The notes below the pieces were generated by a model, which was not told the DNA's origin, made no database searches, and saw nothing but the letters and a program-made list of their open reading frames with translations. DNA of 14,273 nucleotides, taken from the NCBI GenBank assembly GCA_016209345.1, contig JACQWH010000035.1, forward strand, positions 1 to 14,273, read 5' to 3'. Numbering within the stretch: the first letter of the stretch is position 1; the number at the start of each line of letters is the position of its first letter. Shown piece after piece: positions 6,053 through 13,105 of this stretch. The translations under genes were made by a program, and so were the position numbers. Source of the DNA: Candidatus Uhrbacteria bacterium (GTDB lineage Bacteria > Patescibacteriota > Patescibacteriia > JACQRZ01).

Positions 6053-8179
6053 CTAGTAAATTCTTTTTAATTCTATTCCAGTATAATAGTATTTTAAAAT
6101 CTCTTCAAATGATTTATTGTCAATCGCCATGCCGATGGCCCCGCGCGCCGACATTCCCACATAATGTCCGCAGAGCCGCTTTTTCTCGACGGTGCTACAG
6201 TCGGCCTGACCCAACGGATCGTCCTTGCCGACAAGCCAGGGCTTTGGAGAGCCGCCCCACACATCTTCCCAGCTCCGCGTCCTCCCGTCGCTTTGCGAAA
6301 AATAAGGCGTAATGGCGAGCTGGCCACCGTATGTGACGATGACACCTCGCGTTTCATCGACCGCGCGCGCTACGTTGGGGAGACGCTTTTCCACGCCGTA
6401 TCCGCGATACACTTGATCGGCCTCGGTCGGGCTTACGGTAAATCCGTCGGCGGCGTGTTTCGTGCTTCTGTCAATATGATACTTCGCGTACGTGCGCGCT
6501 GCGGTAAGGAGCGCTTTCTGATACTCATAGGGCGAGCTGTTCGATGTTTCCCCTATCCCCTTGAGATAGTTCTCCAACTTGAGCTCATTAACCACCCAGA
6601 GTCGGTTTGTCTGCGGCGCGTATCGCACTTCAAGCAGTGAACGAAACGTATTATCGTTCAGCGCGGAAGACCACGACGGATGGTTTGTGTATGAGGGGAT
6701 TTCAAAAATAATATCCCTGCCCGGCGAGTCGGACGTCTGCGCCAACGCGGCCGTATCCGACTGTACGGGACCAAATCGCAAATATTTTATCGTACCCAAA
6801 GAAACGGTAGGAGTCGTGAGCGTATATGCTTTCAGTATCCAATCGAAAATAATGGTGCTCACGATTCCTGCCCGCTCAACGGTAAGAAGCGCGCCGTCCG
6901 AATCGCGCACCTCGTAATCTTTGTTTGCCGTAATGCGCACCGGATCTTTTGTCGAATACAGGCCGACACGGATCAGCGGCTCCTGCTCAGTACGTTCATC
7001 CAGTATGCCGGGACGAGGATCCTGACTGAGTGTCGGGGTCGGGGAAAATGAATTCAAAGACGTATCGGGCGCCGATGATGATGAGACGGGAGAATCTGTT
7101 TCGATTATTGCCGCGCCCGCGTCTTGCCCCGACTGCCCCGATAGACCCGTAAGCACCGTCGAGGATCGCGGCATAACAGTAATGGGAATGCGCACATCGC
7201 TTCCCGCGATTTTTTCTCCGTTCCTTGTGAGAAAAAGATTCTCCTCATACGCCCCCGGATATACCGGAGCAAAAAGCGTAAACCAAAAATATACCAACTC
7301 GCCTGCTTGCGCGTCGGAAGGAGCGTCCATCACGATATTCTGCGCTTTCCATGATGAGTCATAAAAATAACTTTCCTTCTTTGCCGATGAGCGCAATGTA
7401 ATTGGCAAGATGTCGCTCCTTTTCCATGCAGCAGTTCCGGTATTTTTAAACCCGATGCCAAACGTGATTCTTTCCGCCTGTTTTACCGTGATGCTTGGCG
7501 CACTCACAATAAGTTTGAGGGCGGCATAAGTCCCCGACATGCTGCTTGGCGTTGGAGGTGGCACAAAGGGCTGGGCCGGCGAGAGCGCGGGGGCCGCGAT
7601 CGCACGGGAAGAATCACTGCTCCCCGCGACAGCCGCCGCACCCATTGAAGAGGGCGCGACGGACTGTTCTGCCTGCTCAATGTCTTGTTTTTTCACCGTG
7701 ATTGGAATACGCGTCACTGTTTCGGAAATTTTCTGATTGCCGCGATAGAGGGAAAGTTCTTCGATATAGCTCCCCTCCTCCTTTGGCGCCTCAAGCGTAA
7801 ACCAAAAATACACCAGCTCGCCTGCTCGTGCGTCGCGGGGAAGATCCATTACCACATTTCTGCTTTTCCATGTTGCATCATGGAAATAGCTTTCCTTTTT
7901 CGCGCTCGAACGAAGAGTCAGCATTTCTGCGTCGGTCTTCTTCCATGCAATGCCGCTCGTATTTTTAAACCCGATGCCAAATACCGTATCCTGATACGGA
8001 GCGGTGGTAATGCTGCGCGCGCTCTGGATAAGGGTAAGCGCAAACGGATCATTGCTCTTGGTTTGCGCGTCTGCTATAGTAGAAAACAAGAAGAATACGA
8101 CGATCATTGTGCCGAGTGACGCGATGGCCGAGAGAGCAAACACAATCCCGACTCGTTTTTGAAAAAAATGACAAGCCAT
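6053..8179 (-). CDS. Exported SpoIID/LytB-domain protein with two NBR1-like Ig domains
   Basis: A 708-aa envelope protein from the ATG at 8179. Residues 10-35 form a hydrophobic signal or anchor ending in ADAQ. Two near-identical Ig-like domains follow at 47-162 and 221-335, each with GIGFKNT, an AWK motif, LRSSAKKESYF and AGELVYFWFTL, resembling the NBR1-type Ig domain. They are separated by Ala/Ser/Pro-rich linkers (165-218, 338-398). Residues 400-705 match SpoIID/LytB: LENYLKGIGE with the presumed catalytic E544, ALLTAARTYA (556-565), and GHYVGMSARGA (671-681) with a C-terminal YYYTGI. SpoIID proteins cleave peptidoglycan glycan strands stripped of stem peptides. A cell-wall remodelling role, perhaps opening the wall for pili or contact with a host cell, is inferred from the link to pilT. 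An upstream ATG at 8230 would overlap the promoter and is rejected. Confidence 0.88.
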   Translation of the reverse strand: MACHFFQKRVGIVFALSAIASLGTMIVVFFLFSTIADAQTKSNDPFALTLIQSARSITTAPYQDTVFGIGFKNTSGIAWKKTDAEMLTLRSSAKKESYFHDATWKSRNVVMDLPRDARAGELVYFWFTLEAPKEEGSYIEELSLYRGNQKISETVTRIPITVKKQDIEQAEQSVAPSSMGAAAVAGSSDSSRAIAAPALSPAQPFVPPPTPSSMSGTYAALKLIVSAPSITVKQAERITFGIGFKNTGTAAWKRSDILPITLRSSAKKESYFYDSSWKAQNIVMDAPSDAQAGELVYFWFTLFAPVYPGAYEENLFLTRNGEKIAGSDVRIPITVMPRSSTVLTGLSGQSGQDAGAAIIETDSPVSSSSAPDTSLNSFSPTPTLSQDPRPGILDERTEQEPLIRVGLYSTKDPVRITANKDYEVRDSDGALLTVERAGIVSTIIFDWILKAYTLTTPTVSLGTIKYLRFGPVQSDTAALAQTSDSPGRDIIFEIPSYTNHPSWSSALNDNTFRSLLEVRYAPQTNRLWVVNELKLENYLKGIGETSNSSPYEYQKALLTAARTYAKYHIDRSTKHAADGFTVSPTEADQVYRGYGVEKRLPNVARAVDETRGVIVTYGGQLAITPYFSQSDGRTRSWEDVWGGSPKPWLVGKDDPLGQADCSTVEKKRLCGHYVGMSARGAIGMAIDNKSFEEILKYYYTGIELKRIY
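7175..8041 (-). repeat. Intragenic duplication encoding tandem Ig-like domains
   Basis: The segments 7694-8041 and 7175-7519 encode the two Ig-like domains and are also clearly alike at DNA level, for example around AACCAAAAATA, ACTCGCCTGC/GCTCGCCTGC and TTTTTAAACCCGATGCCAAA. The spacing is about 520 bp. The shared runs are broken by scattered substitutions, so this is an old or diverging duplication rather than a fresh one. Confidence 0.75.
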
Positions 8180-8186
8180 ACTATAT

Positions 8187-8215
8187 AGTATACCATAGTT
8201 TCCGTTTTTGTTCAA
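8187..8215 (-). promoter_or_regulatory. Extended -10 promoter of the SpoIID-like gene
   Basis: On the minus strand TTGAAC (8210-8215) lies 17 nt from a TATACT -10 (8187-8192) that is preceded by TG one base away, an extended -10. Seven bases separate the -10 from the ATG at 8179, so transcription should start on the ATG. The -10 overlaps a 14-bp perfect palindrome ATACTATATAGTAT (8178-8191). Confidence 0.7.
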
Positions 8216-8259
8216 CTCGTTGGTGAACAAAAATTGTATTCATCTTACAAAGAACCATC

Positions 8260-9687
8260 ATGTCTCTTGCCAGACAAATCGCCTACAATACGGCTCTGCA
8301 AACGGGCGCGAAGATAACGAGCACTCTCCTTGCGATTGTCGCATTCGGCCTCATGGCCCGCTATCTGGACCGAGGAGGATTCGGTGCCTATACCACCATT
8401 ACTGCGTTTTTACAGTTTTTTGGCATTCTTGTCGATATGGGCCTTTCGGTCATTGCCATTCAGCTTATTTCCGAAATCGGCCAAGACCACAAGAAAAATT
8501 TTGACAATATTTTCACGATACGCCTCCTTTCAGCAGTCGTCATCTACGCGCTTGCGCCCATTGCCGTCCTTTTTTTCCCCTACCCCCAAGAGATAAAGAT
8601 CGGCGTATTGGTCATGGCCCCTTCATTCTTTCTTTCTTCTCTCATCCAGATATCAACGGTCGTGTACCAAGTTCGGCTTTCGATGATAGTGCCCACTTGT
8701 GCCGACATCACAAGCAAGCTCTTTCTCATTGGCGGTATTGCGCTTGCCGCACGGATGGACGGAGGGCTCGTCGGCGTCTTGGCAGCAATTCTTTTCAACA
8801 ATGCCCTTCAATGGGGCATCCTTTTTTTCTCGTCTCGCGCATGGGCGCTGCCGCGGCTGTCTTTTGACTGGTATATTTGGCGCCTGGTGTATACCAGAAC
8901 CTGGCCCATCGCACTTTCCATCCTCTGCAATGTTGTCTATCTTCGCGCCGATACGCTTATCCTGTCGCTTTCCAAACCGCAAGAAGATGTCGGCATCTAC
9001 GGCGCTGCATTTCGTGTCGTGGAAGTGCTCATGACATTCCCCATCATGTTCATCGGCCTGACGCTTGCCAGCTTTGCCCGCGCATGGTCGTCTGGAGATA
9101 TGCCGGCGTTTTCCCGCTACTTCCAGAAAACATTCGACTTCATGGCTCTTACCGCATTTCCCCTGATTGTCGGGACGCTGTTTACCGGCGCGGCGGTAAT
9201 GGTGCTGGTTGCGGGTCCTTCATTTTTTCAGTCAGGCACCCTCCTGATGATGCTTATCGTTGCGACCGGAGCTATTTTCTTCGGATCGCTCTTCGGCCAT
9301 CTTATCAATATCATCAACGAACAGAAAAAAATGCTTGTCGGCTATTTTTCTGTCGCCGTTATTGCCGTTGTCTGCTATCTCGTGTTCATCCCCTCTTACG
9401 GATACTGGGCGGCTGCGAGCATTACGATTGCGACGGAGACGGCCGTCGCCCTTATCGGATTTTTTATTTTTTACAAAAAAACCCGCGTTATTCCGCGTCT
9501 TGGCTATGCAGGAAAAACGCTTCTGGCCAGCGGTGTCATGGGCGTATTTCTCTATGCGTTCCCAAACCTGCATCTCGCCATAAAAATAGTCGGCGGCGGC
9601 CTGGTCTATATCAGTGCACTGTATCTTGTTGGAGCGCTTACAAAAGAAATGATTGCCTCATTACTCCCTAAAGAGGGGCAAAAATAA
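8260..9687 (+). CDS. Wzx/MOP-superfamily polysaccharide flippase
   Basis: A 475-aa integral membrane protein with about 12-14 hydrophobic segments along its whole length, the size and layout of Wzx/RfbX-type flippases of the MOP superfamily. The family N-terminal pattern is clear at residues 25-46 (AIVAFGLMARYLDRGGFG then AYT), and the mid-protein signature YLRADTLIL (227-235) followed by VGIYGAAFRVVE (244-255) is typical. Such proteins move undecaprenyl-linked oligosaccharides across the cytoplasmic membrane for surface glycan assembly. MurJ-like lipid II transport cannot be excluded from sequence alone but fits less well. The gene is divergent from the SpoIID-like gene (80 bp between the starts) and ends 122 bp before a terminator. 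There is no clear ribosome binding site before the ATG. Confidence 0.9.
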   Translation: MSLARQIAYNTALQTGAKITSTLLAIVAFGLMARYLDRGGFGAYTTITAFLQFFGILVDMGLSVIAIQLISEIGQDHKKNFDNIFTIRLLSAVVIYALAPIAVLFFPYPQEIKIGVLVMAPSFFLSSLIQISTVVYQVRLSMIVPTCADITSKLFLIGGIALAARMDGGLVGVLAAILFNNALQWGILFFSSRAWALPRLSFDWYIWRLVYTRTWPIALSILCNVVYLRADTLILSLSKPQEDVGIYGAAFRVVEVLMTFPIMFIGLTLASFARAWSSGDMPAFSRYFQKTFDFMALTAFPLIVGTLFTGAAVMVLVAGPSFFQSGTLLMMLIVATGAIFFGSLFGHLINIINEQKKMLVGYFSVAVIAVVCYLVFIPSYGYWAAASITIATETAVALIGFFIFYKKTRVIPRLGYAGKTLLASGVMGVFLYAFPNLHLAIKIVGGGLVYISALYLVGALTKEMIASLLPKEGQK

Positions 9688-9772
9688 GAACATGGACAAC
9701 CCCTTGCATTTTTTAATCGCCTTTGATAGGGTGGTGGTATCAATAGAGTCCTTGTTTTCAATCCTTTTACCT

Positions 9773-9800
9773 CCCAAAAACGCACACGGTGATTTTTGGG
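9773..9800. other. Perfect 8-bp hairpin
   Basis: CCCAAAAA (9773-9780) and TTTTTGGG (9793-9800) form an 8-bp stem around a 12-nt loop that contains its own CAC/GTG pairing. No T-run follows, so it is not a classic terminator. It may help protect the 3' end of the flippase mRNA. Confidence 0.35.
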
Positions 9801-9808
9801 TCCATTTC

Positions 9809-9845
9809 AAGGCAGGGTAAGAGGGTATGTATGCCTTATTTTTTT
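9809..9845 (+). terminator. Intrinsic terminator of the flippase gene
   Basis: AAGGCA (9809-9814) pairs with TGCCTT (9832-9837), followed by A and seven T (9839-9845). The loop is long (17 nt). It lies between the flippase and the rpsF cluster, separating the two transcription units. Confidence 0.5.
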
Positions 9846-9852
9846 ATACCTT

Positions 9853-9972
9853 ACAATTTACGCGGTTGGCGCATTTCTTTGGTGCCAGCTCCGGCGCTCA
9901 ACAACGTATACTGTATACGCCTTTCTCCGCTCCTCGCTGGCGCCTAGAAATACCCTCAACTGCGTAAATTGT
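9853..9972 (+). promoter_or_regulatory. 120-nt nested inverted repeat; candidate structured leader of rpsF
   Basis: Three arms nest. The outer arm pairs 9853-9869 with 9956-9972 (17 bp, the outermost 11 exact). The middle arm pairs 9873-9878 with 9946-9951. The inner arm pairs 9881-9889 with 9936-9944 (9 bp). The terminal part holds a perfect palindrome CGTATACTGTATACG (9905-9919). The three imperfect pairs (9864/9961, 9869/9956, 9883/9942) are all G.U in the plus-strand RNA but would be C-A mismatches in the other strand, which points to an RNA read in the rpsF direction. A CCG (9891-9893) is unpaired just above the inner arm, as I recall for S6:S18-binding leaders. It ends 20 nt before the rpsF ATG. 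Confidence 0.55.
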
Positions 9973-9992
9973 CACTATATAAGTTACATCCT

Positions 9993-10673
9993 ATGAACCA
10001 CTATGAATTCCTCGGCATCCTGAGCGGATCCCATGCCGACACAGAAGTTGGCGCCATTATATCCTCCATTGAGGAGACGATAAAAAAGCATACCGAGACA
10101 ATCCATTACGTGCAGAATCTCGGCCGGCGCAAGCTGGCATATCCCGTTAAGCATCAGGGACATGGCACGTATGTGCTTATTGAGTTTGACGCGCCCGGCG
10201 ATGCGGTAAAAAAACTCGATCGCCTCTTCCGGCTGACAAACGAACTCCTGCGCCATTGCATCGTGCGCCGAAAAACCGTTGGCAAACCGCTCCCGCTTGA
10301 ACGCAAAGAAGAAGATGCGCGACCACGTTCATATGAGCGAACCGGCATGCGCAAAACACTGGGCGAAGAACTTCTTGGCGAAACGCCAACCCTTTCAACG
10401 ATCAATGAGCCGACGGATACCAAAACAACCGACGCTCAGGCAGAAGAAAAGCCCGTTGAAAAAACAATCGTACTCGCACCCGTTGAGCAGCAAGGGAATG
10501 CGTCAGATGATAGTCATGCCGCCGCAAGCGCGCCAACGACGGATGACTCCGCTCAAACACCGACCGGAGACGATGATTCTGCGGAAGAAAACGCAAAGAA
10601 AAAAAATAAAAAGGTAAGCTATGAGGAACTTGATAAAAAGCTTAACGAATTAATGTCGGACGATATTATCTAA
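9993..10673 (+). CDS. rpsF: 30S ribosomal protein S6 with long acidic C-terminal extension
   Basis: A 226-aa protein whose first ~95 residues are ribosomal protein S6: MNHYEFLGILSG, NLGRRKLAYPV (42-52), GTYVLIEFDAP (58-68) and the C-terminal VRRK (91-94). S6 pairs with S18 on the 30S platform. Residues 95-226 are an extension of more than 130 residues, mostly Glu/Asp/Thr/Ala/Lys-rich and probably disordered, ending in a helical tail VSYEELDKKLNELMSDDII (208-226). Usual S6 proteins are about 95-135 aa. The tail resembles ones I associate with Patescibacteria, but that is recollection. The ATG at 9993 is chosen over an in-frame TTG at 9969 that lies inside the leader structure. No Shine-Dalgarno sequence. 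First gene of rpsF-ssb-rpsR. Confidence 0.93.
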   Translation: MNHYEFLGILSGSHADTEVGAIISSIEETIKKHTETIHYVQNLGRRKLAYPVKHQGHGTYVLIEFDAPGDAVKKLDRLFRLTNELLRHCIVRRKTVGKPLPLERKEEDARPRSYERTGMRKTLGEELLGETPTLSTINEPTDTKTTDAQAEEKPVEKTIVLAPVEQQGNASDDSHAAASAPTTDDSAQTPTGDDDSAEENAKKKNKKVSYEELDKKLNELMSDDII

Positions 10674-10680
10674 AAATATA

Positions 10681-10695
10681 TCTTAAATCTTAAAT
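10681..10695 (+). repeat. TCTTAAA repeat in the ssb leader
   Basis: Two exact TCTTAAA units plus TC occupy part of the 29-nt gap between rpsF and ssb, ending seven bases before the ssb ATG. The unit is a 7-mer of the same pyrimidine-plus-TAA type seen ahead of efp and recA, though two copies alone would not be notable. Confidence 0.5.
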
Positions 10696-10702
10696 CAAGC
10701 AT

Positions 10703-11146
10703 ATGGACCTCAATAAAGTAATGATCATCGGACGCCTCACAAAAGATCCTGAAGGGCGCGCAACACCGGCAGGACAAAGCGTGTGCAGCTTCTCGCTGGC
10801 AACAAACCGCGTCTATACCGACGCGCAGGGCCAAAAACAGGATAAGGCGGAATTTCACAACATCGTCGCATGGGGCAAGCTTGCCGATATCTGCACCCAA
10901 TACCTCGTAAAGGGCAAACGAATATATATTGAAGGGCGACTCCAGACGCGCGATTGGGTCGGACAGGACGGCGTGCGCCGATACTCCACCGAAGTCATCG
11001 CCGAAAATATGATTATGCTCGACGGGCCGTCGGGTTCAGGCGGCGGCGCGCGCGAATCGGCGCCCCCGCACGATTCCGCTCCGTTTGGACAGAGCCAGCA
11101 GGGCCCATCCGATGAAGAAAGAACAATAGAAGAAATTCCTTTTTAG
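10703..11146 (+). CDS. ssb: Single-stranded DNA-binding protein
   Basis: A 147-aa bacterial SSB. The OB-fold occupies residues 1-107: MDLNKVMIIGRLTKDPE, then EFHNIVAWGKLA (50-61, with the DNA-stacking W57), YIEGRLQTRDW (75-85) and the closing strand ending at 106. A Gly/Ser/Pro/Gln-rich linker (108-137) leads to the acidic tip EEIPF (143-147), the partner-binding peptide, with Glu-Glu where Asp-Asp is usual. It coats single-stranded DNA during replication and repair. It lies 29 nt after rpsF and 7 nt before rpsR, the common bacterial arrangement. The ATG is preceded by TCTTAAA repeats rather than a ribosome binding site. Confidence 0.96.
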   Translation: MDLNKVMIIGRLTKDPEGRATPAGQSVCSFSLATNRVYTDAQGQKQDKAEFHNIVAWGKLADICTQYLVKGKRIYIEGRLQTRDWVGQDGVRRYSTEVIAENMIMLDGPSGSGGGARESAPPHDSAPFGQSQQGPSDEERTIEEIPF

Positions 11147-11153
11147 TACATCT

Positions 11154-11384
11154 ATGATGCACCCAAAAAAAACCGAACAAAAAAAGCGTTTTTGCGGATT
11201 TTGCGTAAAGCAAAAAACCGAGATTGATTACAAGGATGTGCTTACGCTCCGCCGATTTATTTCATCATACGGGAAAATCGCACCTCGCCGGCGCAGTGGC
11301 GTATGCGCGAAACACCAGCGCACCCTGTCAGAGGCCATAAAGCGTGCGCGCATTATGGCGCTCTTACCGTTTGTAATACAGTAA
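11154..11384 (+). CDS. rpsR: 30S ribosomal protein S18
   Basis: A 76-aa S18, normal length, with the family signature IDYKDVLTLRRFIS (24-37), GKIAPRRRSG (40-49), and QRTLSEAIKRAR then ALLPF (55-73). It binds S6 and 16S rRNA on the platform. C14 and C17 (CGFC) together with C51 and H54 (CAKH) could form a zinc site, which would make this a zinc-ribbon (C+) form of S18. The start could also be the second ATG at 11157. Only 7 nt separate it from ssb, so it is cotranscribed, and no Shine-Dalgarno sequence is present. Confidence 0.95.
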   Translation: MMHPKKTEQKKRFCGFCVKQKTEIDYKDVLTLRRFISSYGKIAPRRRSGVCAKHQRTLSEAIKRARIMALLPFVIQ

Positions 11385-11401
11385 GGAGTGTGTTTCTTGT
11401 A

Positions 11402-11430
11402 TTGACGCGATCATATTGTTTTTCTCAAAT
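11402..11430 (+). promoter_or_regulatory. Possible promoter of efp
   Basis: TTGACG (11402-11407) and TCAAAT (11425-11430) are 17 nt apart. The -35 is good and the -10 poor. If used, it gives a leader of about 80 nt that contains the heptamer repeats ahead of efp. Confidence 0.3.
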
Positions 11431-11480
11431 CCACAAAGAATAACGAGTCATGAATGACGAATGATATGCTCGATTTTGTT

Positions 11481-11511
11481 CTTGATTCTTAATTCTTGAT
11501 TCTTCATTCTG
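11481..11511 (+). repeat. Heptamer-periodic repeat ahead of efp
   Basis: Four consecutive 7-nt units, TTCTTGA, TTCTTAA, TTCTTGA and TTCTTCA, followed by a partial TTCTG, run up to just before the efp ATG at 11518. The preceding bases (about 11441-11466) hold an AT-rich near-repeat of AATGACGAATGA type. No Shine-Dalgarno sequence is present. Confidence 0.7.
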
Positions 11512-11517
11512 TTTCGT

Positions 11518-12090
11518 ATGGCTGTCCTTCCATCGCTCAACTCAATCAAAACAGGGCTCACTATTCTCTTTGACGGTGAGCCCTATCAGGTGCAGACCGC
11601 AAATTTTGTGCGCATGCAGCAGAGAAAACCCGTCATGCAGACAAAGATGAAAAATCTTATCAACGGCAAGGTGCTGGAATATAGTTTCAAGGCCGGAGAA
11701 CGAGTTGAAGAGGCGGATTTGGAAAAAGCAAAAGGCGACTACCTCTATACCGACCAGAGCGGCGTCTACTTTATGGACTCGTCGACTTATGAGCAGATGG
11801 TTATTGATCCCGCATTCTTGGGCGAACGGACAAAATTGTTGAAAGAGGGGATGCAAGTCGATATTCTGAATTTTAACGGGAGGCCGATTACCATCAGTTT
11901 CCCTCCGAAAGTTGAGTTGCGCGTACAATCAACCCCGCCCGGCATCAAGGGCGACTCTGCCAGCAACGTGACGAAACAGGCCACGCTTGAAGGCGGCCTC
12001 ATCGTCAATGTTCCCCTCTTTGTAAAAGAGGGCGATGTTGTGCGCGTCAACACCGAAACACTCGAATATACCGAACGCGTCTCGCAATAA
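11518..12090 (+). CDS. efp: Translation elongation factor P with non-canonical tip
   Basis: A 190-aa, three-domain EF-P of normal length. The N-terminal KOW-like domain has DGEPYQV (19-25), the central OB domain covers about 68-128, and the C-terminal OB domain starts near KVELRV (131-136), with the signature LIVNVPLFVKEGD (161-173). EF-P enters the E site and relieves stalling at proline runs. In domain I the loop reads VRMQQRKPVMQTK (31-43). Aligned on DGEPY and on the later K-N-L, the usual modified lysine (K34 of E. coli, in PGKG) falls on Q35, with R36 and K37 beside it. It converges on the unknown gene at 12108 with 17 bp between stop codons. Confidence 0.95.
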   Translation: MAVLPSLNSIKTGLTILFDGEPYQVQTANFVRMQQRKPVMQTKMKNLINGKVLEYSFKAGERVEEADLEKAKGDYLYTDQSGVYFMDSSTYEQMVIDPAFLGERTKLLKEGMQVDILNFNGRPITISFPPKVELRVQSTPPGIKGDSASNVTKQATLEGGLIVNVPLFVKEGDVVRVNTETLEYTERVSQ

Positions 12091-12107
12091 TACATCCTCA
12101 TGGCCCC

Positions 12108-13079
12108 TTACTCTATGGGTCGCGCGTGAAGATCCGCGTTAAGGTTCCCTTGTTTTGCCAGTCTTCTATTTATTTCCCAGAGTGCGGCGACCGCTTTGTT
12201 GTGCTGGTCTTGATCGGTTGGATTCGATGATCTCGATAGTGCTTCAAGGGCTTCATGAATATCGACAAGCACATCCCGCCTCGTCACTATCCCGGCATAA
12301 TCAAAGCTGGCAATCGCAGTACCCATATCACCATGGGTAAGAGCGGCTCGCCCGAACCCCTCTGCACGACCAGAAAGTATCGTTCGTGCCTCTTGACTCC
12401 GTTCAGATATAAGGTCTTCAAGTCGCTTTACTTCTTTGGCAACTGCCTCGGGCGTACTCAAATCAATAAATGGACTATCAACGCTCTCTCCGCTTTGAAG
12501 CGCCCCTATTCTAGCGTTGGTTCTGTCTTCATTTCGTTTTACATGAAGGCCGACACTTTCATCAAGCACACGAAGATACTGGCGTGGATCCTTAATATCT
12601 TCGAGAAGATCAAGCACACCGCTCTCACCATATTGCATCTTAGCATTACGAACATCGTTGGTTTGTCCAGTTAACGACCGCGTCTCTATGAGCGCTTGTG
12701 CATCCTTGGCCAACCCAATTCCCGCCCGCTCACTTGGGTTTAAACGATCAAATTCTTCATTCGTTTTCTGAACAAGTGCTCCAAACTCTCCCGGTTGTGC
12801 TATGCGCAGATAATCGATCATTCCCGCATTTTTTGAGACACGACCGATCCTTTGTAATTTTTCCAGCAACTCGCGCGCTCTCACTTCTTGCTCATGTCTA
12901 TCTACCGCCAACTCTGCTGTCTGCGCCTTGATAGCGTCTACGGGAGATAACTCAATTTTTTTTGTTGTTTTAAGAAGGGATTCAAGTGTCATTTCTTCTT
13001 TCGGACCATTCTCTCCTGGTTCGATCTCTGTTGGCGGCAATTTTTTTAAATCATCGTATTGACCCGGTTTTGTTGCCAT
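12108..13079 (-). CDS. Helical protein of unknown function, downstream of recA
   Basis: A 323-aa soluble, highly charged protein with no signal peptide, membrane segment or motif I recognise. Residues 1-30 are Pro/Glu/Lys-rich and likely disordered. From about 31 to 320 it looks almost all helical with heptad-like stretches (for example around 60-80 and 210-235), short loops such as GDMGTAIASFDYAG (near 246-259), and a C-terminus GNLNADLHARPIE. It starts 26 nt after the recA stop on the same strand, so it is probably cotranscribed, in the place where recX often lies; it does not resemble RecX. An accessory role in recombination is only a guess from position. No Shine-Dalgarno sequence precedes the ATG. 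Confidence 0.75.
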   Translation of the reverse strand: MATKPGQYDDLKKLPPTEIEPGENGPKEEMTLESLLKTTKKIELSPVDAIKAQTAELAVDRHEQEVRARELLEKLQRIGRVSKNAGMIDYLRIAQPGEFGALVQKTNEEFDRLNPSERAGIGLAKDAQALIETRSLTGQTNDVRNAKMQYGESGVLDLLEDIKDPRQYLRVLDESVGLHVKRNEDRTNARIGALQSGESVDSPFIDLSTPEAVAKEVKRLEDLISERSQEARTILSGRAEGFGRAALTHGDMGTAIASFDYAGIVTRRDVLVDIHEALEALSRSSNPTDQDQHNKAVAALWEINRRLAKQGNLNADLHARPIE

Positions 13080-13105
13080 ATAATAAGGGCGCTCAATAAT
13101 TAATT

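Noticed and set aside
8877..9671. 264-codon open frame on the plus strand
   Set aside because: It lies wholly inside the flippase gene in another frame. Its Cys/Arg/His-rich translation is typical of a shadow frame, while the overlapping frame has a clear membrane-protein pattern.
9688..9772. Small gene or promoter just after the flippase
   Set aside because: No start codon with a convincing frame and no good promoter boxes could be found in this stretch.
9796..9996. 66-codon open frame before rpsF
   Set aside because: It runs through the terminator and the inverted repeat and overlaps the rpsF start; the structure explains this DNA better than a protein.
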